Origin: Gemmiger sp. An194 | Lineage (GTDB): Bacteria; Bacillota; Clostridia; Oscillospirales; Ruminococcaceae | Length of the DNA stretch: 64,000 nt | NCBI RefSeq assembly: GCF_002160145.1 | Contig: NZ_NFKA01000002.1 | Coordinates: forward strand, 62,001-126,000 | Direction: 5' to 3' | Shown here: in pieces, positions 8,162-14,999 of the stretch | How the letters are laid out: each line of letters starts with the position of its first letter | Position numbering within the stretch: position 1 is the stretch's first letter | Notes under the pieces: generated by a model | What the model was told of the DNA's origin: nothing | Seen by the model: the letters and a program-made list of their open reading frames with translations, nothing else | The model's database searches: none | Program-made: the position numbers and the translations under genes

Positions 8162-9031
8162 ATGGCTCATTCCAACGAACAACAGTGGACCACCGTTGTG
8201 AAACCCCGCACCGGCTGGTTCGACATCGACCTGAAAGAACTCTGGCATTACCGGGACCTGGTGACCCTGTTCACCAAGCGCAACTTTGCGGTAATCTACA
8301 AGCAGACCATTCTGGGCCCGCTGTGGATTCTGCTGAATCCCCTCATCACCACCATCCTGTTCAATGTGATCTTCGGCGGCATCGCCGGGCTGCCCACCGA
8401 GGGTGCGCCCAGCTTCTTGTTCATCATGGCCGGCAATACCCTGTGGACCATGTTCGCCGCCTGCATCAACAACACCGCCAACACCTTTGTGGCAAACGCA
8501 GGCATGTTCGGCAAGGTCTACTTCCCCCGCCTGACCATTCCTCTGTCCCAGGTGCTCACGGCGGCGATCAACTTCTTCATTCAGTTTGCCATGTTCCTGG
8601 TGTTCTGGGTCTTCTTCTTTTTCAATCAGGAGGCCTTCGGTCATCTGAGCATGACCGTATGGCTCGTCTACCTGCCGGTGTGCATCATCCAGGTGATGCT
8701 GCTGGGCCTGGCTGTGGGCATCATCGTTTCCAGCCTGACCACCAAATACCGTGACCTGGCCATCGCCGTGACCTTCGGCGTGCAGCTGTGGATGTATGCC
8801 ACCCCCGTGGTGTACTCCACCACCAGCCTGTCGAACCAGCCCATCCTGAGCGCCATCGTGAACCTGAACCCCATGACCGCCCCGGTGCAGGCCTTCCGCA
8901 TGGCTCTGCTGGGCTGCGGCAGCGTGGACCCCACCGGACTGGTCTACAGCCTGATTGTGACCGTGGTCCTGCTGGCCATCGGCGTGGTGCTGTTCAGCCG
9001 CATTGAAAAGACCTTTATGGATACCGTATAA
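8162..9031 (+). CDS. ABC-2 type polysaccharide exporter, permease subunit
   Basis: A 289-residue integral membrane protein of the TagG/Wzm (RfbD/KpsM-like) family, which moves lipid-linked polysaccharide or teichoic acid across the cytoplasmic membrane. The N-terminal cytoplasmic segment has the family pattern of LWHYRDLVTLFTKRNF and YKQTILGPLW, followed by about six hydrophobic segments from residue 45. The length fits the family (about 260-290). Start ATG has GAGGAAG upstream. The partner ATPase begins 16 bases downstream. Because the ATPase carries a Wzt-like C-terminal domain, the pair is expected to export a finished, undecaprenyl-linked chain rather than use a Wzx/Wzy route. Confidence 0.93.
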   Translation: MAHSNEQQWTTVVKPRTGWFDIDLKELWHYRDLVTLFTKRNFAVIYKQTILGPLWILLNPLITTILFNVIFGGIAGLPTEGAPSFLFIMAGNTLWTMFAACINNTANTFVANAGMFGKVYFPRLTIPLSQVLTAAINFFIQFAMFLVFWVFFFFNQEAFGHLSMTVWLVYLPVCIIQVMLLGLAVGIIVSSLTTKYRDLAIAVTFGVQLWMYATPVVYSTTSLSNQPILSAIVNLNPMTAPVQAFRMALLGCGSVDPTGLVYSLIVTVVLLAIGVVLFSRIEKTFMDTV

Positions 9032-9046
9032 CAGGAGGATTTTTGC

Positions 9047-10348
9047 ATGTCCAATCACAGCGAGCCGGTACACAGCAAAGAGCCTGTCATTCAGGTATCC
9101 GGCGTAAAGAAGCAATATAAACTGGGCCAGATTGGCGGCGGCACCCTCACCGCCGACCTGCAGAGCTGGTGGGCCCGCATCCGCGGCAAGGAGGACCCCA
9201 ACCTGCCCATCGGCACTGACACCCGCCTGTTCGGCCAGACCTTCATGGCGCTGAACGGCGTGGACCTGACCGTTTACAAGGGCGAGGCGCTGGGCATCAT
9301 CGGCCGCAACGGCGCGGGCAAGTCCACCCTGCTCAAGCTGCTCAGCCGCATCACCGCCCCCACCGAGGGCGAAATCAAGATCAAGGGCCGCATCGCCAGC
9401 ATGCTGGAGGTGGGCACCGGCTTCAATCAGGAGATGACCGGCCGGGAAAACATCTACATGAACGGCGCCATTCTGGGCATGACCAAGGCCGAGGTTGATT
9501 CCAAGCTGGACCAGATCATCGAGTTCTCGGAATGCGGCGACTTCATCGACACCCCTGTAAAGCGCTATTCCAGCGGTATGTTCGTGAAGCTGGCCTTCGC
9601 GGTGGCCGCCCATCTGGACAGTGAGATCATGGTGATGGACGAAGTCCTGGCCGTGGGCGACATGAAGTTCCAGCAGAAGTGTCTGGGCAAAATGAGCGAC
9701 GTGGCGGGCCAGGAGGGCCGCACCGTTCTGTATGTGAGCCACAACATGAGCACCATCCGCCAGCTGTGCACCCGCTGCGTGGTGCTGGACAAGGGCAAGG
9801 TGATCTTCGACGGCAACGTGGACGACGCCATCGCCGTATACATGGACACCACCGACGTGAACGTGGTGGACTATGACCTGCGCGAGATCGGCCGCATGAG
9901 CTCCAGCGCGGGCAAGCGGCTGCGGGTGGAGCGGCTGACCTTCCTGGACAAGGAAAGCAGCGTGTTCGCCGCCGGCGAGCCCTTGCGGGTGCGCATCGAC
10001 TGGCAGGTCATGCAGCACTTCGACGCGGTGAACATGAAGCTGAACTTCCATTACCGGGACTCCACGCCCGTGGGCATCACCCATCCCATCACCCTGGGCG
10101 AGGCCGAGCCGGGCCGCCGCTACTCCACCGTGTTCACGGTGGACACCTCCATCTTCAGCGAGGGGCAGTATTTCTTCTACCTGGACGTGTTCGAGCGGGA
10201 GCTGGCCAACGCCGCCTGCCTGGACAAACCCGCCCAGGAATTCGCCTTCGAGATCACCAACATGGACCGCACCCTGCCGGAGTGGTCCAGCGGCTGGGGT
10301 CACATCCACTTCCCGCCGGTGGTCATTGAATCCAATGAGGTAAACTGA
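9047..10348 (+). CDS. ABC polysaccharide exporter, ATPase subunit with Wzt-type C-terminal domain
   Basis: A 433-residue ATPase of the TagH/Wzt family. The nucleotide-binding domain covers about residues 12-260: Walker A GRNGAGKST near 86, signature YSSGM near 172, and Walker B IMVMDE near 196. Residues from about 285 to 425 form an extra domain with beta-rich character (RLRVERLTFLDKES, then RYSTVFTVDTS), in the position of the Wzt glycan-recognition domain that reads a chain-end modification before export. That comparison is from family knowledge. Start ATG follows AGGAGG. It sits directly behind its permease and ahead of the GT52-like gene, so the chain end recognised could be the sugar added by that enzyme. 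Confidence 0.92.
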   Translation: MSNHSEPVHSKEPVIQVSGVKKQYKLGQIGGGTLTADLQSWWARIRGKEDPNLPIGTDTRLFGQTFMALNGVDLTVYKGEALGIIGRNGAGKSTLLKLLSRITAPTEGEIKIKGRIASMLEVGTGFNQEMTGRENIYMNGAILGMTKAEVDSKLDQIIEFSECGDFIDTPVKRYSSGMFVKLAFAVAAHLDSEIMVMDEVLAVGDMKFQQKCLGKMSDVAGQEGRTVLYVSHNMSTIRQLCTRCVVLDKGKVIFDGNVDDAIAVYMDTTDVNVVDYDLREIGRMSSSAGKRLRVERLTFLDKESSVFAAGEPLRVRIDWQVMQHFDAVNMKLNFHYRDSTPVGITHPITLGEAEPGRRYSTVFTVDTSIFSEGQYFFYLDVFERELANAACLDKPAQEFAFEITNMDRTLPEWSSGWGHIHFPPVVIESNEVN

Positions 10349-10350
10349 CG

Positions 10351-11346
10351 ATGGGTCTGCCCAATTTATACATCTGCCACACCGCCTATCAGGTGCTGGT
10401 GGAGCTGGTCCGGGCCATGAAGGACACGGTGCCCCCGGACCTCATTCTGAGCAGTGTCATCCCAAACACCGAAGAACTGGCCGGGCGGCTTTCCGCCACC
10501 GGCCTGTTCCGCTGTGTACGGGTTTTTGACGAAGAGGCCTGCGGCAATGCCATCCAGACCGGTTTTCTGCGCACGCTGCTTTTGCAACGGGTGATGGGCC
10601 GCCGCAACGTGGAAAAATACTACGGCTTTTCCATCGACCCCAAGGCCTACGCGGCCATCTACATCCACAACGACTGGAGCGTGCTGGGCCGGTATTTGCA
10701 GGACCTGAAAGCCCCCTACGTGCTCTGCGAGGACACCATGGCCAGCACCTGCCACCCGGACCATCCGCTGATCGACCAGCAGCGGGCGCTGCCCCATTTC
10801 AAGCTGCGGCAGAAGCTGGGCTACGGTTATCTGTACTGGGGCGACTACAAGCGGGTCACGGCGGTGGAGACCGAGTGCGCCGCCAGAACGCCCTTGTTCC
10901 CCCAAAAGCTGCGGGAGGATTCCAAGTCCGACCGGTTCCACCGGCTCACCGACGAACAGAAGGCGCTGGTTCGGCAGGTGTTTCTCACCCGGCCGCTGCC
11001 CGAAACCGCCGAGGGCGCGGTGCTGTTTCTGCCCCGGGACTTTGTGTCCGAAGGGCTTCTGGACGGCGAGACCCAGCAAAAAATGTTCACCGCCGTGGTG
11101 AAGGCCCACTGCCACGGCGGGCCGCTCTTCATCAAGACCCATCCCCGGGACACCTTTGATTATTCGCGCCTGTTCCCGGAGGCGGTGATTCTGGAGCGCA
11201 CCATGCCCAGCGAGGTGCTGAACTTTGCGCTGCCCTTCCGGTTCAAAAAGGCGGTGACGGTGGAATCCACCGTGCTGAAAACGCTGGAAGTGACGGACGA
11301 AAAGCTGGAATTGAGCCTTACCCAGGCCCTGGACCTGCTTTCCTGA
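10351..11346 (+). CDS. Sialyltransferase-like glycosyltransferase (GT52-like, putative)
   Basis: A 331-residue soluble protein starting 2 bases after the exporter ATPase. The N-terminal strand LYICHTAYQVLVELV is like that of GT52 and polysialyltransferase proteins. The middle carries an acidic pair, LCEDTMAS, where such enzymes have a D/E-D/E-G motif. Near residue 268 there is a KTHPRD segment matching the HP motif, and near residue 305 VESTVLKTLE matches the S/T motif; both bind the CMP-sugar in that enzyme group. No signal peptide or membrane segment is seen. The KdsB-like gene follows after about 110 bases, so a CMP-keto-acid sugar is a natural donor. The family assignment is by eye; a capsule transferase with a similar GT-B fold is the alternative. 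Confidence 0.5.
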   Translation: MGLPNLYICHTAYQVLVELVRAMKDTVPPDLILSSVIPNTEELAGRLSATGLFRCVRVFDEEACGNAIQTGFLRTLLLQRVMGRRNVEKYYGFSIDPKAYAAIYIHNDWSVLGRYLQDLKAPYVLCEDTMASTCHPDHPLIDQQRALPHFKLRQKLGYGYLYWGDYKRVTAVETECAARTPLFPQKLREDSKSDRFHRLTDEQKALVRQVFLTRPLPETAEGAVLFLPRDFVSEGLLDGETQQKMFTAVVKAHCHGGPLFIKTHPRDTFDYSRLFPEAVILERTMPSEVLNFALPFRFKKAVTVESTVLKTLEVTDEKLELSLTQALDLLS

Positions 11347-11458
11347 TTGTGTACGCCGAGCGTCCCGCGCTCATAATTTGTTCATACCAAGGCTTTACTA
11401 TGAAATCAAGCGGCCCGCTCCATCGTTTTTATTGCGGACCCGCAAGGAGGTTATTCCT

Positions 11459-12190
11459 ATGAAAATCATCGGCGTGATCCCCGCCCGGTACCAGTCCAGC
11501 CGTCTGCCCGGCAAGCCCCTGGCCGACATTCTGGGCAAACCTATGATCTGGTGGGTATACCAGGCGGCAAAGCAGTGCAAAAAGCTGGACGACCTGGTGA
11601 TTGCCACCGACGACGAGCGGATCAGGGAGGTCTGCCGCCAATACGAGATGCCCGCGGTGATGACCCGGGCCGACCACGACACCCCCACCGCCCGCATCCA
11701 TGAGGTGAGCTGCATGCTGGATGCGGACCTGTACCTGCAGATCATGGGCGACGAGCCCCTGATCGATGCCCGGGCCTTCGACCTGATCCTGCCGGACACC
11801 CTGCCCGAGGACCCCTACTATGTGGCGGGCGTGACCAACATCATGGACCATCCGGCGGATGTGATTGACTTCTCCAACCAGAAGGTGGCCTGCAATGCCC
11901 GCCGGGAGATCCTGCTGATCTCCCGCAGCCCCATCCCTTACCCGAAGGGAACGGCGGATTTTGAATACGAGAAGATCACCGGCATCCAGCTGTTCAGCAA
12001 AAAGGCGCTGGACTTCTACGCCGCTACCCCCAAGAGCGCACTGGAAAAAGCCGAGGAAAACGACCTGATGCGTTTCATTGAAAACGGCCACACCGTGCAT
12101 GCCGTGGTCTCCCCCTACAAAACCGTATCGGTGGACACCCCCAAGGACGTGGACATCGTGTGTGATATCCTGAAACAGCGCGGCAACTGA
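11459..12190 (+). CDS. CMP-ulosonic acid synthetase, KdsB-like cytidylyltransferase
   Basis: A 243-residue cytidylyltransferase of the KdsB type, which couples CTP to a 2-keto-3-deoxy sugar acid to give a CMP-sugar. The N-terminal IPARYQSSRLPGKPL is the CTP-binding loop; GDEPL near residue 100 supplies metal ligands; SRSPIPYP and SVDTPKDVD are also family-typical. One key segment differs: after TRADH the family's S-G-T-(D/E)-R reads T-P-T-A-R, which may indicate another sugar substrate. The ATG at 11459 follows AAGGAGG; the open frame upstream adds 27 unconserved residues with no ribosome site. Lipid A genes, KdsA and KdsD are absent here, so ordinary Kdo for lipopolysaccharide is not implied. 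Confidence 0.8.
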   Translation: MKIIGVIPARYQSSRLPGKPLADILGKPMIWWVYQAAKQCKKLDDLVIATDDERIREVCRQYEMPAVMTRADHDTPTARIHEVSCMLDADLYLQIMGDEPLIDARAFDLILPDTLPEDPYYVAGVTNIMDHPADVIDFSNQKVACNARREILLISRSPIPYPKGTADFEYEKITGIQLFSKKALDFYAATPKSALEKAEENDLMRFIENGHTVHAVVSPYKTVSVDTPKDVDIVCDILKQRGN

Positions 12191-12215
12191 TACTTGCCGG
12201 AAAGGAGCTGCTTTT

Positions 12216-13766
12216 ATGCATACCCTCAAACTTCTGGACTGCACCCTGCGGGACGGCGGTTACATCAACGAATGGCGCTTCGGCTACGAGAATATCCGCG
12301 ACATCGTGCGCAGCCTGGTGAAGGCGGGCACCGACATCGTGGAGGTGGGCTTTCTGCGCAACGTGGACTATGACCCGGACTGCACCCGCTGGAACACGGT
12401 GGCCGAGCTGAAGAAGATTCTGCCCGCCGACCGGAAAAACGTGATGTTCAGCGGCATGGCCCTGCACAACTTCTACGACATTGACAATCTGGAGCCCTGG
12501 GACGGCACCGGCATCGACCTGATCCGGGTGACCTTCCACGACTACGACATCGAGGAGGGCCTGGCCTTCTGCAAAAAGGCCCAGGACAAGGGCTACAAGA
12601 TCAGCTGCAACCCCATCAACATCATGGGCTACTCGGACGCGGGCGTGCTCTGGCTGGTGGAGCAGGTGAACAAGCTGCACCCCTACGCCTTCTCCATCGT
12701 GGACACCTTCGGCAGCATGCGCCAGCAGGACCTGGACCGCATCGTGAGCCTGGTGGACAACAACCTGGCCAAGGACATCACCCTGGGCCTGCACCTGCAC
12801 GAGAACATGGCCCTCAGCTCCAGCCTGGCCCAGAGCTTTGTGAACAAGCACCTGAACCGGGATGTGATCGTGGACGCCAGCCTTCTGGGCATGGGCCGCA
12901 CCCCCGGCAACCTGTGCATCGAGCTGATCGCCGATTACCTGAACCTGAACTTCGGCAAGCAGTACGACATCGACTGCATGCTGGACGCCATTCAGGATCA
13001 GATCATGCCCATCCGGGAAAAGGAGCCCTGGGGCTATTTCCCGCCCTATTTCCTGTCCGCCCGGTACAACCTGCATCGCAACTACGCCGAGCATCTGCTG
13101 GGCAAGGGTGATCTGTCCAACCGGGACATCAACCACATCCTGAGCCGCATCGCCCCCGAAAAGAAAACCGCCTTTGACGCTGCCTATGCGGACGAGCTGT
13201 ATGCCCAGTACAAGGGCAGCGCGCTGGACGACGCGGCCGACCGGGCCAAGCTGGCCGAGCTGCTGGCCGGCCGGAAGATCCTGGCCCTGGCCCCCGGCCA
13301 GACGCTGGACACCCACCGGGAAACCATTGAGGCCTACATTGCCGAAAACCGCCCGGTCATCATCAGCGCCAACTTCGTGCCGGAGCACTACAAGGCGGAC
13401 TTCGCCTTCTTCACCAACGGCAAGCGCTTCGAAAAGCTGGAAAGCTGCCCCTGCGCGGTGATCGCCACCAGCAACCTGCAGGGCGATGCGGATTACCGGC
13501 TGGACTACAACAGCCTGGCCGGTGCCTTCGACAAGGGCGCCAACAGCCTGATCATGCTGCTGCACCTGCTGGCCGAGCTGGGCGTGGACGAGGCTGCCAT
13601 TGCCGGTGCGGACGGCTACGGCCCCGCGGGCGACAACTACTGTGACCCCCGCATGAAGAACCACACCCTGCGGGGCGCGGATTACAACCACGCCATGGCC
13701 GAGGCCATCCGGGCTCAGGAGCTGCGCGTGCGCTTCGTGACCCCCAGCTATTACGAAAAGGAGTAA
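12216..13766 (+). CDS. DmpG/HMGL-like aldolase fused to an uncharacterised Rossmann-like domain
   Basis: A 516-residue protein. Residues 1 to about 290 are a DRE-TIM metallolyase barrel: LDCTLRDGGYINEW at the N-terminus gives the RDG motif, and LGLHLHEN near 191-193 gives the HxH metal site used in 4-hydroxy-2-oxoacid aldolases. The His that follows RDG in DmpG is Tyr here (RDGGY). Family chemistry is pyruvate enolate formation and aldol addition or cleavage. From about residue 350 a second domain begins with ILALAPGQTLD and IISANFVPEHYKADFAF, a pattern reminiscent of glycine-loop Rossmann folds in DUF115 or GT42 proteins; I cannot assign it. Start ATG follows AAAGGAG. Genes before and after are only 25 and 1 bases away, so it belongs to the same pathway. 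Confidence 0.68.
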   Translation: MHTLKLLDCTLRDGGYINEWRFGYENIRDIVRSLVKAGTDIVEVGFLRNVDYDPDCTRWNTVAELKKILPADRKNVMFSGMALHNFYDIDNLEPWDGTGIDLIRVTFHDYDIEEGLAFCKKAQDKGYKISCNPINIMGYSDAGVLWLVEQVNKLHPYAFSIVDTFGSMRQQDLDRIVSLVDNNLAKDITLGLHLHENMALSSSLAQSFVNKHLNRDVIVDASLLGMGRTPGNLCIELIADYLNLNFGKQYDIDCMLDAIQDQIMPIREKEPWGYFPPYFLSARYNLHRNYAEHLLGKGDLSNRDINHILSRIAPEKKTAFDAAYADELYAQYKGSALDDAADRAKLAELLAGRKILALAPGQTLDTHRETIEAYIAENRPVIISANFVPEHYKADFAFFTNGKRFEKLESCPCAVIATSNLQGDADYRLDYNSLAGAFDKGANSLIMLLHLLAELGVDEAAIAGADGYGPAGDNYCDPRMKNHTLRGADYNHAMAEAIRAQELRVRFVTPSYYEKE

Positions 13767-13767
13767 C

Positions 13768-14283
13768 ATGCCCATGCAGACCAAGCTGCTTGTGCTGGAT
13801 GTGGACGGCACCCTCACCGACGGGGGGCTGTATCTGGATTCCACCGGTAACGAAACCAAGAAATTTTCCGTAAAGGACGGCGCGGGCCTTGTAATCGCCC
13901 GCACCGCCGGCATCAAGGTAATGATCCTCACCGGCCGGGAGAGCGAGCCGGTGCGCCGCCGTGCCGCCGAGCTGCACCTGGACTACTGCGTGCAGAACTG
14001 CAAAAAGAAGGCGGAGTACCTTGCCGCCTTCCTGGCCGAACAGGGCCTTGCCCGTGAGGAAGTGGCCTATGTGGGCGACGACTGGAACGACATGGCGGCC
14101 ATGAAGCTGTGCGGCTTCGTGGCCTGCCCCGCCGACGCTGCCGCCGAGGTGAAGGCCATCGCCCATTACATCTGCCCCCAGAAGGGCGGCGAGGGCGCGG
14201 TGCGCGGTGCGGTGGAAAAGCTGCTGAAGGACGCTGGCCTGTTTGAGCAGACCGTGAACGCCGCCTTCGGCGCGGGGGTGTGA
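13768..14283 (+). CDS. KdsC-like HAD phosphatase (ulosonic acid 8/9-phosphate phosphatase type)
   Basis: A 171-residue HAD hydrolase without a cap domain, the size and form of KdsC, which removes phosphate from Kdo-8-phosphate before CMP activation. Motif I is LDVDGTLTDG near residue 9, motif II ILTGRES near 50, motif III a conserved Lys (CKKKAEYL), and motif IV VGDDWNDMAAM near 95. The C-terminal KGGEGAVRGAVEKLL closes the neighbouring active site in KdsC tetramers. Its ribosome site AAGGAG lies in the last codons of the aldolase gene, with 1 base between stop and ATG. The pairing with a KdsB-like gene suggests an ulosonic acid phosphate substrate; which one cannot be told. Confidence 0.82.
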   Translation: MPMQTKLLVLDVDGTLTDGGLYLDSTGNETKKFSVKDGAGLVIARTAGIKVMILTGRESEPVRRRAAELHLDYCVQNCKKKAEYLAAFLAEQGLAREEVAYVGDDWNDMAAMKLCGFVACPADAAAEVKAIAHYICPQKGGEGAVRGAVEKLLKDAGLFEQTVNAAFGAGV

Positions 14284-14287
14284 GCCC

Positions 14288-14977
14288 ATGTATGAAGCAT
14301 TGAAGCAGGCGGTCTGGGCCGCCAATCTGGCCCTGCCCAAAGCAAACCTCTGCCTTGCCACCTGGGGCAACGCCAGCCAGGTGGACCGCCAGGCCGGTGT
14401 CTTCGCCATCAAGCCCTCCGGCGTGGATTATAATACCCTGCGCCCGGAGGACATGGTGGTGGTGCGTCTTTCGGACGGCAGCATGGCGGAGGGCGAACTG
14501 CGCCCCTCGTCCGACACCAAAACCCATCTGGAGCTGTATCGGGCTTTTCCCAACATCGGCGGCGTGGTCCACACCCACAGCCGGTGGGCCACCATCTTCG
14601 CCCAGGCCGGGCGGGAGATCCCGGCTCTCGGCACCACCCATGCCGACACCTTCTACGGCCCGGTGCCCTGCGCTCCTGCCCTGACCAAAGAGCAGATTGA
14701 GGGCGACTACGAGACCAGCACCGGTCTGGTGCTGGCCGCCGCCTGCGTGGACTGCTACGAATCCATCCCCGCCGGGCTGGTCAAGGCCCACGGCCCCTTC
14801 ACCTGGGGCAGGGACGCCGCCGACGCAGTGGAGCACGCCATCATTCTGGAGGAGGTGGCCATGATGGCCTACCACAGCCTTATGCTGGGTGCGCAGCCGG
14901 TGGACGGCTACCTGCTGGACAAGCACTACCTGCGCAAGCACGGCCCGGGCGCCTACTATGGCCAGGCGGGCAAATAA
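14288..14977 (+). CDS. L-ribulose-5-phosphate 4-epimerase family (AraD-like)
   Basis: A 229-residue class II aldolase/epimerase, the same length as E. coli AraD (231). Typical blocks are all present: TWGNAS near residue 24, KPSGVDY, SSDTKTHLELY near 78, the zinc histidines in VHTHSRWAT, GTTHADTFYG near 118 and the C-terminal AYYGQ with the catalytic Tyr. The family interconverts L-ribulose-5-phosphate and D-xylulose-5-phosphate through a retro-aldol step. No araA or araB gene is nearby, and it is embedded behind KdsB, aldolase and KdsC-like genes, so it may supply a sugar phosphate or aldehyde to that pathway instead of serving arabinose catabolism. The ribosome site is a plain G run overlapping the previous stop. 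Confidence 0.82.
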   Translation: MYEALKQAVWAANLALPKANLCLATWGNASQVDRQAGVFAIKPSGVDYNTLRPEDMVVVRLSDGSMAEGELRPSSDTKTHLELYRAFPNIGGVVHTHSRWATIFAQAGREIPALGTTHADTFYGPVPCAPALTKEQIEGDYETSTGLVLAAACVDCYESIPAGLVKAHGPFTWGRDAADAVEHAIILEEVAMMAYHSLMLGAQPVDGYLLDKHYLRKHGPGAYYGQAGK

Positions 14978-14999
14978 TTCAACCGGAAAGGGTTTCCCC

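Noticed and set aside
8132-10309. Long minus-strand open frame of 725 codons
   Set aside because: Antisense to the ABC exporter genes, whose motifs are unmistakable; same shadow composition.
10351-14977. Reading the KdsB/KdsC-like genes as ordinary lipopolysaccharide Kdo synthesis
   Set aside because: No kdsA, kdsD, waaA or lpx gene is present, and flanking genes are Gram-positive in type.
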